NCBI GenBank assembly: GCA_916610825.1
Contig: OU744452.1
Coordinates: forward strand, 12,814,110 to 12,878,109
Source: Haliclystus octoradiatus
Lineage: Eukaryota; Cnidaria; Staurozoa; Stauromedusae; Haliclystidae
Length of the DNA stretch: 64,000 nucleotides
Reading direction: 5' to 3'
Shown: positions 1 through 14,000 of the stretch, one piece after another
Numbering within the stretch: the first letter of the stretch is position 1
How the letters are laid out: every line of letters begins with the position of its first letter
Made by a program: the position numbers and the translations under genes
The notes under the pieces: model-generated
The model's database searches: none
What the model was told of the DNA's origin: nothing
Seen by the model: only the letters and a program-made list of their open reading frames with translations

Positions 1-290
1 TCAAAAACATTTGCTGGTAAAATTTTTCTGCATTATGAAATCTCATACGCTCTAATATTTGAACGTCCCCGTATAAAATATAGAAGTTACCCCCCGTATA
101 TATATATATATATATATAGAGCTATTCACTTTATATTTCTTATTTTCAAGATGAAGCTTCATTACCCTGATCTGTTAGCTCTTTCATTAGAAATTTGAAT
201 ATTTTAATTCAGATCTCTTCAAGTTTAATGTCCTACCATAACAATTCTACTACAATGAACCATTATCAATTAATGTATATATATATATAT
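1..290. other. Intergenic, no gene seen
   Basis: No open frame with coding character and no RNA gene is visible. The stretch contains two short TA dinucleotide runs near 100-118 and 275-290. The second run directly abuts the foldback element that follows. Confidence 0.6.
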
Positions 291-473
291 AATAATAATG
301 GTGATAGATCAAAGAAAACACATTCTTAACTGTAACTCCAAGTTTCACGCTACTGCGATCATCAGACATTTTTTTATCTATAAAAAATAAAAAACTGTCT
401 GATGATCGCAGTAGCGTGAAACTTGGAGTTACAGTAAAGAATGTGTTTTCTTTGATCTATCACCATTATTATT
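291..473. repeat. Foldback element with 78-bp near-perfect arms
   Basis: The left arm (291-368) and right arm (396-473) are reverse complements with a single mismatch over 78 bp, separated by a 27-base AT-rich loop. The outer ends read AATAATAATGG / CCATTATTATT and lie in AT-rich DNA. The structure fits a young foldback or MITE-type non-autonomous transposon. If transcribed it would form a long hairpin RNA. No protein is encoded. The target duplication cannot be fixed because the flanks are low-complexity TA. Confidence 0.85.
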
Positions 474-947
474 ATTTACCGCTCTGCCAAATGTTGACAT
501 TGAGCACTATTTTGTCTGCTATTAGATAAACCTATACTTATTATATATATGCTGTATATAGCTGCTATGTATGTCTCGATTGCGCTTGCGCAAATTTGAG
601 CACTGGCTTTGGATGTGTCTATAATATTTGCGAATACATTGCTCACTACTTCGGTAGCTTGAGCACTCTGTTACGGCACAGATGTTTTTTTCATGTTGTG
701 AATTTTCACTGACTAACTCATCTTGACCTAGCTATAAGAGGCTAAGTCAGTCCATTGTTCACTGAGCAGTACTGATGACGGCTAATGGCCAGAGACCGTA
801 AGTGCATGTCTGCTGCTATATAGGGCTAATTTGATTTTCAAATTTGAAATCAGCTGATCACATGTTAGTTCTGATCAAAAGAAAAGCTAATTTAATTCAC
901 AATTCCATTGTTAAGCCTCGCTTTCATGTTTCTGCTGGTAATACCAT

Positions 948-1420
948 TAATCAAGTTGCGATATTGGTATCCAGTTAAACCGTACTCAGATTATATCCGT
1001 CCACGTTTTTACTGCACTGTTATTGATGAAAAATTTGATGTACCGATGGTTTTTAGACTCTATTTAAGCTTATGACTTTCAGTTTATGTATTAGTGAGGG
1101 TGTTATTGTGAATGAATTGATAAATAGAATATTTTTATCTTTAAAAAATGGAGTAATTCTGGTAGCAAATACCGAAGGTTTTCAAGTTTTGATAGAGTCT
1201 CGTACTTGATAAGTTTCTCATACTTTGATGGAATTGTAAAATTTAAAATGTTCAAAATAGTTTCTGGATTTGTTTATATTGCCATGAAGGATGATTAGAA
1301 AAAACCTATCTTACATTACTTAGTTGAGTAGTAAATTGATTTTAAAAACTTGACTCAACTGCGAGCTGAAAGCGTGGACGCTTCACACTGAGTACGGATT
1401 AACTGGTAACCGCGATATTA
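948..1420. repeat. Inverted-repeat (MITE-like) element, about 470 bp
   Basis: The segment around 958-1006, containing ACCGTACTCAG and CGTCCACG, matches the reverse complement of about 1370-1416 (CGTGGACG, CTGAGTACGG) over roughly 47 bp with several mismatches and small gaps. The AT-rich interior has no coding capacity. This is the pattern of an old terminal-inverted-repeat element. A weaker outer pairing, with CTCGCTTTCATG near 918 and CAAAGCGAG near 1544, may mean the original element was larger. Confidence 0.6.
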
Positions 1421-1541
1421 AAGGAGCAAAAATGACCGGCAGGCGCTACGCACTTCGGATCACGTGCATGTTTATTGTTCATAACACAATGTACATTGTT
1501 GACATGAATTTATAACAGATTAGGCCTGCGTAGAACAATAG

Positions 1542-1750
1542 TTTCAAAGCGAGACGGTTGAATTACGCTAAGCATAAATTCAACTTGTGCTCGCAGCGGT
1601 CGCCGGTCAATCTTGCCCCTTTAAGGCATTTTACGTACTCCGATTTCGCCGGGAACATTTTGGATATGTTGTTAAGCGTGAAATTTTACCTTAGAATTGA
1701 TGAAAAATGCTTCTGTTATAATTTGTGTGAGGTCATTTTCTATAATGACT
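1542..1750 (+). repeat. Dispersed repeat, copy 1
   Basis: A block with GATATGTTGTTAAGCGTGAA followed by a degenerate AAATTYTACC...AAAATGCTT stretch resembles 20,046-20,270 in the same orientation. The two copies are clearly diverged. The short open frame here (1558-1758) has no family resemblance and is not called as a gene. Confidence 0.5.
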
Positions 1751-1759
1751 GCCTATAGC

Positions 1760-4700
1760 CTACTATATGAATAAAGTGCTTAACAATGCGATGAAATACC
1801 ATACAACTGTCACATAATTAAGTCATATAACTGAAATTGTCCGAAATCGTATATACTTGCTGTCTCGTGACTTACTATAGCTATAGATTAGCTCTGTGAA
1901 TGGTAGACTACTTCTAAAGTCGAGCAATGTATCAGAGATGGGTGCCCGGGTGGATCCTTCTTTTTGAAGATTTTTCCGACAGATGGTCCGAAATGATTCT
2001 AACTGAAATTAGTGGGGCAGATAAAGGTTCAAAATCAGCAATATACCGCAAATTGTGATACGAGTATAATTTTAGTATCAAACCAAAGATATTCGTTTAT
2101 ACTTCAAATAGAGCCCGTTACCCCATCCAGATTCAGTCTGAGTGCCGAGAAAATGGCATCCAAAGTTTGGTTCCACCTACGTCCGTTTCACTGAAAAATT
2201 GCGAATGTGGTGACATATTTTTGAATAGAATACACATAATTACTAATTTTATTATTATAATGATATGATTAAAACTCCCACTTTCGTTCTACAGCAATAT
2301 TTTGTGTAAAACTATATCATTGCGCAATATGATAAATATGCGCTTGCGCAGTACAAATTTCAGAATTTCGGAATTTTTGCGTTACTGTATTAATGATTAC
2401 ATATGTAGTATTGATATTGAATTGGCTTAGGGACTGAAAAATTGATGTTTTTCTACACAATCAAGACATTTTCTATTCAATTAGCACTTATTATGTATGT
2501 CTATCCCGATATGTGTAAACAAATTATATTAAAGGTGAAAATATAGGGCTTTTGCCTCCCACGTTTACTCTCAGTATACCATATCAAATTAAACAAGTAT
2601 ACCGGTAAGAATAGAAATATGCTACTACAATTAGAATGATGGAATGATCATACGCCAGAAACGTAATTATGGTTTTTATTAGGAGCTATTTTAAAGTTAA
2701 GTATTGAAAGTGCAGCAATACTAATTTAGATTTACAATATGTAAAGAATACTTGGAAGCAGAAACAGTTATTGAATAATTCGTTTTTCTGGCAATGCTTT
2801 TTATCTTGTTCATACTCTGCTTCTTGGTGATTATTGTTATTTTTAATAATTTTATAATGAAGAATCTTTGGTCTGATTTTCCTTTCTTCATCTCTTTCAC
2901 TAGGCAGGAGTTCCAATCCTTTAAATTAGTAGCAGACGCCTATATAAACTTTATGTGCTCTGACCACAGTCGTAACTACAGGACTTTGACTGGGGTGTTT
3001 AGTCAATTTTGTCCGAAACAAAGGTGTGGTATTTGCATATTTGGGAGCTACGGTATTGTAATTTTTGTGTACGTTTTGCAATTTTTCGTCTCAAAATTGC
3101 CCGAAATTTGATTCAAAATTTAGTATGGGAGTGTGAAGACAGTGAAGTCTATCTAATGAATGCAACAATTGTGTACAAGTTTAGCGACAACATAATAACC
3201 ATTCTGTGCGTTACATATCAAATGATTTGAAAGCAGATATTCTCGTAATTGTTGGGTAAGTAATGACTCCATGACTTTACATCTGTGGAGGTACGCGACA
3301 TTAAGTCGGGTATGGCACCGAGAAGCAGGACCGACGAGAAACCGTGCCCTTCCCAATAGAAAAATGTTTTTACAAATATAATCTCATAGCTGCAATTAAA
3401 ATTTAGCAACAAAATCCCATGAGCAATATAATTTGCATAGCCCCAGGCTATCGCTTAACCTCCTCTCGGCGACCCTGTCCAGAAGGGCTATTTTACCGCC
3501 TGTTTTGACCCCCTGTTTAGATTTTAGATGGGAATTTTTTCCCACGTTCAAGTAACTACAACGACACAGCATGACATATAGGGAGACGATTTGTCCCTCA
3601 TCTTTTTACCAGTTTCGTTTTCGTATCTTCAGCTTTTCGAAAATTAAATAACAGATAAGGTACTTCAGCTGAATTTAATCTCGATATAGTATTAATAGTA
3701 TTACTATTACTACTGGAATGTCATGTGTACTGCAAATGGTGATTGGTATCCAAAGCTATCTGTTTGTGCGCTTGCGACTTGCGTAGATGAAATGACAGCG
3801 TGGCTGGTCCACCAAAGTCTGTTTATATGAATATATTGTCTCGCCAAGGTGGGATATCCCGCTCATGAAGTAAAATCCCAATTGAAAGTCCATTACGATG
3901 ATACATGAGTTCTTCATATGAATATAGACTTGGTTGTGCCACACATCCTTTCTTCTGGGCCAGCGCACCAAATAGAGATATCAGGAGTTCAATCACCATT
4001 GACAGTAAACTTATATATAACATTCCAGGTAATTGCATTGCTATTCATTTCATATTCTATTCCCATGCTATATCTTCGCTTCCAAAGTCTGAGATTTGAA
4101 AAGGAAAGCGGTGGTCAGAGGTTGGAAAAGATAGACAAACGTTCACCAGGCTGTAACCGGACTGGACGAAGGAGAAGACTTCCATACAAACAGGACGCGT
4201 GGCAGGCGTTCAAGTCCAGAGGCAACCGAAGCATTTATACAAGAAATAAATGTTATCGACTTTAAACAGGACATTATAAAATATCTCTTCAGCACTAGGC
4301 TCATATCAGCTTGGTTTGGCGAAAAACGTAAACAATTAATGAGCATCAACTTTAGCTGACACTCGATATTAATAATTTCTTTAAGCATGGGTATGCGTTA
4401 GAAGTATTTGCAGATATACGCCAGAGGTAGATAGATGTTTAATTAATCATGTAAAACACTTAACAATAATAATATACAAATCGACGTAGTTGAAAGTTAA
4501 TTAGTGATACATAATAATTCTAATCCCTGAAGCAATCACTGCTTGTTTATTTGGGATACCTGTAAATTGATACAATGATTAACGAAATAATTTGTAAAAT
4601 TTAAAACAACATTTGAATAAGAATAGTCAACAATGACAATGATAATAATAGTGATACTAAATATGGCTAAAAGAATAAAATAAATTATAAACACTAACTA

Positions 4701-5320
4701 CTTAATATAGTATACCGTGTTCTAGGCAATCCGATAAAAGCCATGGATGAAAACAATTTTCTTTGGATAATAACAAGGTTGAAATATACAATTTTTAATG
4801 AAACTCCTTGTCTGCGGCGCACTTTTCCGAACTTCTAATTCACTTCTTGTGTATCTATATAGACCTTCAGCTAATCAAGGTTTAGTAATTTTTGCAGCTT
4901 AAAATGAGATGAACTGCTCATCAATTGCGATTAAAATACGCAAAGTTGAGGAAGCCGAAGGCTGAGTTGCCAATTGCAATTGGCAATTGTCATAAATGCA
5001 ACTGCAACCTATTTAAAAAGAACGCAATTTTTACTGTCAATAATGAATTTATGGGTTCACTTTGTCATTCCATATTATTATTTGGAAGCTTCAGTACTGT
5101 AATGCCTTGCACGATATCTGTAATTTTTCGTCTCAAAAATTGCCCTTAACGTTTTTAACGTTTTTATCGGCCACTTGGCACGCACACATTTGAAAATTTA
5201 ATTCGATGATTATGCTCCTTCTATATAAGGCTATATTTTATTTTACTACACTCATTAATTAACGACATATTTACCTAATTTTCTGATCTAAATAAAATTG
5301 AACACCAGGTTTATGTGCCA
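1760..5320. other. Intergenic region upstream of the kinase gene
   Basis: About 3.5 kb of AT-rich sequence without a supportable gene. The open frames here are short, overlap on both strands and lack conserved motifs. One short stretch (about 3,930-4,027) looks exon-like and ends at a CCAG|GTAATT donor, but no partner exon was found. Confidence 0.5.
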
Positions 5321-5328
5321 TTTGTGCC

Positions 5329-5368
5329 CAGAGCCATCTATTTACAAATTTGTAAATAGATGGCTCTG
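5329..5368. repeat. 40-bp perfect palindrome of hAT-like terminal repeats
   Basis: Positions 5329-5368 form an uninterrupted perfect palindrome whose half-site is CAGAGCCATCTATTTACAAA. The same end sequence bounds larger elements at 23,921-24,154, 30,809-30,992 and 61,007-61,592. It is flanked by TTTGTGCC (5321-5328) and ATTGTGCC (5369-5376), a 7-of-8 match that fits an 8-bp hAT-type target duplication. It therefore looks like an element reduced to its two inverted ends. It sits 52 bp upstream of the ethanolamine kinase ATG, probably in the 5' UTR or core promoter. Confidence 0.8.
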
Positions 5369-5420
5369 ATTGTGCCTGGTGCCATGAAATGACGTAATAG
5401 AAGTTCATTCACAAATCAAA

Positions 5421-5980
5421 ATGGCGAATGTCGAACACCGGGTTTCTTTTGTCCAGCATTTTGATATCCACATAAATGATAGAAATGTTGAGCAATCTGT
5501 GAAAACATTGATATCTCATTTTAAAAAGAATTGGGACGTTGATCATTTGAGAAAGAAAGTTTTCGATGATGGAATTAGTAACAAATTAATTGGTTATTCC
5601 CAAGCCCGTTCAACTGATTTGAGACCTGATGTTGTATTGGTGAGAATTTATGGGTACAAAACTGAATTACTTATCGACAGAGCCAGAGAATTAAGGAATT
5701 TTGAGTTATTAGTGAAAAACAGATTATCACCAACTCTATATTGCACGTTTGAGAATGGGTTTTGTTATGGTTTTATCCATGGTAAAGTTCTAACAACGCG
5801 AGATTTTCAAGTTGAAGATGTTAGAGATAAAACAGCCAAATTGATTGCGAAATTACACTCTGTGAAATTAGAAGAAGATTATTTACATCATCATCGTCTC
5901 GAATCAAGTTTATTTGATTCAATTTACAAGACAATTAAGAATATACCAAAGTCTTATCGTGAGCCCGAGAAACAGAAGCA
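5421..5980 (+). CDS. ETNK1: Ethanolamine kinase exon 1 (aa 1-186)
   Basis: Encodes the start and the whole N-lobe, including GISNKL and VLVRIYG. It ends at AAGCA|GTAAGT with two bases of a split Gln codon. Reading through the donor runs into a stop at once, so a naive open frame (to 5984) would wrongly truncate the enzyme. Confidence 0.92.
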
Positions 5981-8900
5981 GTAAGTTCACAGTTCAATAA
6001 GTTTAGTGGGGGGCAGGGGGCCTTAGTTCCACCTGCAAATTGCTGACAATCTGGCATGGATAACATGTACATGCCTGTATATTGAATCATTAATATAATA
6101 TTTAGATGGATATATCAAACAATGTGAAGGAACATCAGATTTCTTCACTGTGATGTTGGCGGGGCCGGAGGAAAGATCTTATCTTCTGGAATCCTAAGTT
6201 TTTCTTAAAATTTCTTCTGAATTTTGCCCCACAACCAGACTGCAGAGATGAGCAACTGCGCTCCTTAGATAAACATTTTTTTTCAAATTTGCGCTCCTGA
6301 GAATTTTTGTTTTGGTTTCACCCCTAATAAAGTGCTCATCTTGGCAGAAATATTGTGGGTGAAGTGCGAGACTTAGGATGAGCTATAAGATGGGTATAGT
6401 GGCCTGCTTTGTCAGAGAATATATAGAAATAACACCTAGGAAAAATTAACCGTTCTACAGCGTAACCTGCTTGAGAGCAATCCGGATAAGTGGAATTCCT
6501 CTTGTTTGCGACCTAGCTTTGAAACCCTTTAAGTATAAACTATTTTCTTGTCAAGTCCTTGGTAAACAATTTGATAATTTCAAATTCGGATATATGCAAT
6601 GAAAACCGTAGACAACTTTGACTTGCACTTAAGCGGGTTACACTGTAATATCAACTTTCAAATGCTAACAGTTCTGTTACAGTCCTGTTATTTTACAGAA
6701 GCACCGGTGATATTGAAAGGCAATTTAATTGTACCTTTCCAAATGTCCTCCATCACCCCCATTGCAGGAATTTACAATCCCTGGAGAAAGACAAAACCAA
6801 CGTACTAGTGCTTTTCTAAAGTGAAAAAAAACTAGATTTTAAGTGTGCACATTCATTTCTATTAGTACTGGTTCAAGTAGAATATGCTTAAAGTACACGC
6901 TTAGAAATGATCCATGTTTTCCAACTCGAATGTTGAGTAGTTTAGAAACACAATGCAAATGCTTTATGACAAGGAAATAAAATCTGCCGTTGTTTGTTTG
7001 TTTGTTTGTTACGCCATGATCATGGCTTATATTGTCTTTACAGTATAACTTTTGAATAACAACCAGCTACGAGAGGTATAAAATAAAAATTGACCACTAT
7101 ATACAGGTGACCTTACATACAGGGTTCAATAGAAAATTCTATTTTAGATATACCAATCTGCTTCTGCTCAGTTTGCCTTTCAACATACCTGCCCCACTTT
7201 CTACTACCTAGTAGTTTTGTGCTTCCATTTTATATTGCTAAATCAATCATATTGTGAGAGGCTCAGATGTGTTATGAAATTTCAGATTTGATGACATTAT
7301 TCAACCAATGGAAAAGCTCAAATTAGAAGTTGATGAAATGTGCCATCTTATTGAAAAACAACAGCTGCCAGTTGTTTTTTGTCACAATGATTTACTTTGT
7401 GCCAACTTCATCTATGACGATTTGAAAGGTTTGTACCTTTCTCATAGTTCTACTTTGCTATGTCGATCAAATTGTCATTATTAATATCGATCTTTTGAAA
7501 TGTCTATCAAATTATGTTACCCTGTGTGCACTCTAAATCGCCTGAAATTACGTTGCTATTTATATCAATGAAGTTTTGAAATTGAAATGCTACCAATATA
7601 TTCGTATTCGTCTCTATATTCTTTATCAAAGAGTTCTGAATGCATACTCCAGAACAGTGCGCAAGCTGGAGCAACTGTCCCTGGAAGTTCATGCTCGTCA
7701 TTTTCAAAATGAATGTACCGGTATGACAGTATTTGTATGCTCTGTTTTGCAACTGTCCTCTCTAATGTCCTACTGACTTATTTTGCTTTGATGTTATTGG
7801 TTGTTTGACATTTATTCTGTGCTTTTGGTGATTTTGAGCCAAAAAATTTATTGTAGCCATTACCCATTGTCATTTTCTATTGGTTCAATCCCATGATTCT
7901 GCTCTCTATTTCAGATAAAATGTGGTTAATAGATTATGAATATGGTTATCCAAACTATGCTGCTTCTGATATTGGTAATCATTTTGCTGAGTTTGCTGGT
8001 AAGTAGGCCTTTATTACTCATATCAGTAATACAGTATATATTTATTATTAAACGTCAAACTCAGGTAATATCCCCTTCTCTGATGCCCCATTGTGTTTAA
8101 GTATATAAGCTACATCATAAACTGATTTTTAGCTTTCATCCACCATACAAACTCTTACATTTTAGCCCTTTCGATAATGTCCCACTTTTCAGTTGCACCA
8201 GAGAGGATATTGAGCTAGCAAGTTCGGCTGTATGTAACACAGTGAAACCTGTATACAGCAAGCAGCTAGGAGTTGTTTAGAGATTGACCACTATATGCAG
8301 GTAATCTATATTTAGGGCTGATTGAATCAAATGCTAGAGTGATCACTAAAAGTCATCTGGCCACTTTGCCAACTCTTGGCCAACAACATTGAGAACAATA
8401 GAATATTCACAATATTTGTAAAATCTTATGTTGGCGAAATTTTTGTACCTCTTCAAAATAAAAAAAATGAAGTTCAACATCAGCCAACAGCAGCCAACAT
8501 CGTGAGGGTGGCAAAATTACTTTTTATTTCGCCTTTGGTAAGATTTTTGCAAAATCCAGCCAATCTTGGTGAAATTAAAAGGTCATCTGACCGGGGCTTT
8601 AGAAAAACACTCAGTTGCTAATTTTGTTGAATGTTTCAATGACAGCATCTTTGCATATCACATAATGCATTGCATACAATAAAAACTGATAACATTTCCA
8701 AGATAAGAAAGTAGCAATTATTTTACCAAATTCCAATTTTCTTTCCTGATTAGCGGACTGTAGCTCTCTCTGTACTCTCATTTGCAATCTCTTAATCAAT
8801 CTGCATTCTTCATTTTGGCATTTGATTCTGTAGGTGTTGATCCAACAGACTATTCCCTTTATCCAACAAAGGACGTTCAACTTCAATGGCTAAGGATTTA

Positions 8901-10955
8901 CCTTAAAGAATATGACGAACTCAATGGTATTAAAGTATAGCTTGTAATACTTTTTTGCCTCGTTATTCCCTATTATCATTATTGCCCCATTTATCGAAAG
9001 ACAAAGGGTTCTTCTGCTTGAGTTAAAAGTTGCTACTACAGTCAAACTATGTTTTAATATTCTTAATTAATAATTAATCTATATTAATAATTTTTTTCTC
9101 CTTTGATTTCCTTATGCATAATATGAAGTAGGTAAGTTATGGCTATACAGGGTAGCTTTCACAAAAAAACGTTAAAACTTGAAATTAAAACTTAAAATTA
9201 AAAACATTTACAAAATTTAGCTAAGCTAATTGAGCCCAGGTTATGTTTAATTACAGTAAGGTTGACGAACATACAACGAACCAATGTGAGAGCTATCCTT
9301 TATAGTCTATGCCATAACTTACCTACTAGATATTATGTATGAGGAAATCAAGGAAAAAAATCCCCTCTCTCAATGCCCCACGTTGCTAATATTAACGGCA
9401 CATAGTGATGTTAATAGATACAAGCATCTACTCAGAATTTCAATGCATATGATATTTATCTAATTTAAATAAGTAAGAGCGGGAGTTAGCCATTGCTGCA
9501 TTTTTCGAAAAATGTTTTGAAAATATCAAGTCAGAGGTGACAGTCACTCCCACTTCTCTATTCGAATTGACTTCTACCAAGGGATTGTTAAAAAGTTTGT
9601 ATTGGCGAGAAGGTTCACTTTTATTTCCAAATGATATTGATGAGCACTTTTGTAATGCATCATGAAGTTGCCATTCACTAAGCAACTTTTAAATTTTTTT
9701 TAGCATATAATGAAGCCCAGTAGATAATTCATGATTTTCATGGTGACAGTTAATAAAATCTTAACTTCGTCAGCAAACAGTTTGACCAATGACCATGCAT
9801 GTACTATGAAGTGAAGAAGTTATGTTGTTAATAAATATTAAAATGATGCCTTTTGCTGTAAATTTTGAGTTCTTGATTTTGAAAGTCTTGAGAAGCAAAA
9901 TAATCATCATCACTTATCCAGTTAAATAATTGTAAGAAATTGGTGCACAGTTTCCTATATGAGCTATTGATGTTTGACACACTCGAGTCACTTCAGGAGA
10001 AAATTTGAATGCGAAATTCACTCGCCAATAAGGTGGCTTGTGATTTACTTATGCCTTCTCCTTTTCTCCTTATATATGTGCCTCTCGTGCAATGATTACA
10101 CTGTATAAAACATTATTAATTGAGTTATAGAATATCACTGTAATACTATTTATTATTATTTCTGTTATATTATTCTGTTTAGGTGGTAAGGGAGAAGTGA
10201 CAGAAAAAAGGGTTGGCGAATGGTACATTCTTGTCAATCAATTTGCTTTGGTAAGTTAAACTGAGCTTGCTCTTTTTTGCAATTATATTATATGGTGATC
10301 CATAATGGTTACTTTGTCATACGCATTACCAAATTCCAAATTCTATTGATAGTATAATAACCCTCTTTTTAAATATTGCCTCTTGCTTAATTACTTACGT
10401 CAATTTGTACAGTTGCCAGTCATTACTCAAGCAAAACAAAATATAATCTATCATGTAGTAGTAGTATAGACAGTCACATTATAGGAATGTGCCGTCCCTC
10501 TTACGCCTTACATATTTGCTACACAACGAACGCCACAAAACACGGTCAGACATAGCTGACAATGAAACTTTTAAATAACACAATTCACGATACAAAACAT
10601 TATGAAAATATACTACTCTCCCATAGCCCCGACGAAGCATCTCCTTCTGTTGCCAATGAAGGATGTCGTGCAGCGGTTGAGGGGCATACGTCTTTGATCT
10701 ATCATGTAGATCAGTGATAATTCAAAAAGATAGTTCTTTGTGACAGTTTCAATATAAGCCAAATCTTATATGATTTTCAATCAATTTGTAAAGAGATTAT
10801 GAAATTCGTGGTCAACCTGACGAAACATTTTGCAACTGGTCTTTTGTATTTAAATAATTTATTTTGTATAGAATTTGTTAGTATTATAATGAGCTGTTGT
10901 ATTGTATCCGTAATTACCGTATTGGTAGATTATTGTCTTCCGTCATAACATGTGT

Positions 10956-11019
<64 letters not shown>

Positions 11020-14000
11020 TAAGTTAAGTAACATGTGTTAAGTGTAGCATGTTACCAGAACCATGAAACAATAGATTAATTATTATGCAAATTAGAATTT
11101 CAACTATATATAACATGTAAAACTGTTTATCGATCTCTTTACAATTTGCTTGAAAATGATAAATTTATATCGAAATTGTTGCAAATAACTGTGTTTTTGA
11201 TTTATCACCAAACTACATGATGAAGTATAACCAAAGTATTACTTTTTCTATCAAAATATAATTGTTTCAAATTTGTCAACTAGATTCCATACATATTCCT
11301 TTCAAATTTGATCCATCAAATTCTCTAAATCGTAAAATACTCGATTCAACGGAATCTATTCCATAAAACTTAGCTATCTACTTGTCTCCTGATAAAGTGT
11401 CCCTGGTTAGCTGATAGTGTATTTCCTATAACTTGCCACTGATAATGGCTGCAATAAAAGCTCTTGAATGTATTTCGCTGTTTTGTCGATGAGAAGTTTC
11501 CGACTTCGTTGATAAACTTCTTTCCTTTTTCTTCAAAAGAAAGTTCCAGTGGTCTCTGCAGCTAAATGTATATCCTTGCTTGCCCGAGACAACTTGTTTT
11601 TTTACCCTCATAACTTGTGGAACCAGGGTCTGACAAAATGGGTATCCTTATCCTAACATTGAAGATTCTGGAAGGCCAAAGAAAATTCTGAAGAAAATCT
11701 ATATTTTATGCATTTATAGGCCAATCATCAACATAATATTTACACAGAAAGAATTAGAAATATTATAGGATCTTAAACGGTTTGACTTTTTGTTTCTACG
11801 ACAGGATTAAAAATAGTGGGAATCTTAGGATCCTAGATCTCAGAAGGACAGAGCAAATTCGGAAGAAAAATGATATCTTCTGATTTATGGGTCGAAATGC
11901 CAACAAAAAATCCAGAAAAAAAACTTAAAAATGTTCTAGAGTTAATTCTGAGAGGCTAGACCTTTTTCAGTCACTGTAAAACACTGTTTGTTATCCAAAA
12001 TCTAGGCTATTTTCTTCATTCGAGAATTTTTTGAATAAAAAAACAAAATGTCAATAAAATGTGTACTTATGTGTCTATGTATCTACCTATGCGGACAAGT
12101 AGTGTGTATATTCTTGTTTCAAGCAAAAATTTGTTAGTTTTGAGAGAATATTGTCTTGTTTGAGATCACATGAGAAAATCGACATTCTAGGTTATTTTCT
12201 TAATTTTAGAATTTTTCGAGTCAAAATAAAAATGTTGATAAAATCATTAAAATGTGTCCTTAGAGTGTAGCTATGTGGACAAGCAGTGTGTATATTCTTA
12301 TTTCAAGCAAAAATGTGTTAGTTTTGACAAAATATTGTCTTGTTTTAAGATCCTATTAGAATATCCACAGTCTAGGCTATTTCTTCATTTGAGAATTTTT
12401 CAAGTCAAAATAACAAGAAAATTTGTACTTGGAGTAAGAATATGTTTTCTAGCTATGTGGACAGATATGTACAGTGTCACATGTGTTTTGTTTGAGAAAT
12501 TATTGTATTTTCAAGCAAAAAACTACGTGTAGGCTATATTATATACCAATTGATGCATCATCTGTGTTACTCTTCCAGGTTGCCCATTTATGGTGGGGCA
12601 TTTGGGCACTGTTCCAATCCCATTATTCTGAAATTGATTTTGATTTCTTAGGGTAAGTAACAAATATTTTATTCAGATTTCAAAAAAACAAAATTGTACA
12701 CCTGTTTAAAGAAGTGCTACGAACTTGGAGAAAAGTGTTATTATAACTTTTTTAACGTTTCCTATCTGCTCCTGAAATTTCCTTTGGAATTACCTATATT
12801 TGAGTTTTACACAAGTTGAAATGTTTTAGAAAATATATTTAACACTTATGATTATAATTATTATAATAAATAATAAATAAATCTTATAATATAGATGATA
12901 AATCAGTCTTGGATTTGGCATTCTAATTGATAAATTTAAGTAGAGATGACTTAACCTGATTTACAAAACATTTTTCCGAAGAGCTGATGGGACGAAAGAT
13001 AAAATAGAAATTTGATTTGTTCCAAAGTAGGCCTACTAGAAAAATTAATTTTTATATTGGTTAATTCTGTAAACAAAACGGCTTTTGCAAAAATAATTCA
13101 AAAATATTTCACTTTTGGAAACGTGATTGACTAAATTTAAACACGTCAGAGACTACAGGGGAACATTTTTCGGACAGGACCATGTAGAGAAAAGTTAGGA
13201 CACTCAATTTATACATGTGATTGAATTGGAGAAGACCTATAGGTGTTTTAGAATAGGTTCAGTGTTCAGGGTTCTTGGCTGTGAACCCATATATACTTCC
13301 ATTTTATAAGAAGTGAGACTTCAACAAAAGTTACATAAAAATATTGAATTTATGATTTTGTGAAAAAGAATTGCGAATTTTAGATGCTCGGTCTGCCCGG
13401 AGGTCCATAGTTCATATTCCGTAGTTGCATGTTTTGCCAAATTGTTTTGCCTATTCTTAAAAGAATAGCTTACCTGTTTGCTTGTTTGTTTGTAATGTGC
13501 AAATATTGATTTTTTTTATATATTGCTTATTGCATTTTTGAAGCATGTTTCATTCAATTCTTAACAACGGAAATGCTGCTCCTCGAATATCAAAATACTT
13601 TTTTCCTCATTCAGCAGTATCTTATGCATAGGAGGTATGACTGGGTTTTGGTTGTTCTCCGATGCAGATTTGCAGAAGTTTGGGCCATTGCTGTACTTCT
13701 ATTGGTTAATTTCACACAACTCTTAACTCAGAAATCTTTGAACGTCGATTCAGTTCAGTTCTGAAATTATGTCGTTTAGCTGCCCAAGTTTAGAAACCGA
13801 TTTGGAGGCGACCGCGACTCAGTCGCATTTTACAATAGGAGGACTAGATATAATAAAGGATTGGAATTACTATGCCGGATTCAGTAACTTTAATGAAAAC
13901 ATTCAAAGGTGAAAACTTGCGCTACTACTTTGCTATTGAACATACTTTGTAGGTAGGCTTTTGTTCTCTCAAGACATATGGGTTGCAAGTTGAATAAAGT

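Larger units (their letters stand above)
8927..10182. other. Kinase intron 4
   Basis: A 1,256-base intron. It contains an inverted-repeat element (9,091-9,360) and a minus-strand LINE fragment (9,440-9,685), both listed separately. The stretch at 10,045-10,092 (ATGCCTTCTCC, TTTTCTCCTTA, GTGCCTCTCGTG) resembles the loop of the hairpin at 58,730-58,853. Confidence 0.7.
10251..12578. other. Kinase intron 5
   Basis: A 2,328-base intron. It contains a dispersed repeat (10,450-10,705), an AGT microsatellite (10,957-11,020), a segment at 11,630-11,960 related to the minisatellite region at 23,030-23,360, and a threefold degenerate tandem repeat (11,990-12,480). No nested gene was recognised. Confidence 0.7.

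Noticed and set aside
3918..4265. 115-codon open frame with an exon-like first part ending at CCAG|GTAATT
   Set aside because: The first 36 codons look coding, but there is no good acceptor, no partner exon and no recognised family. The remainder reads as intronic sequence.
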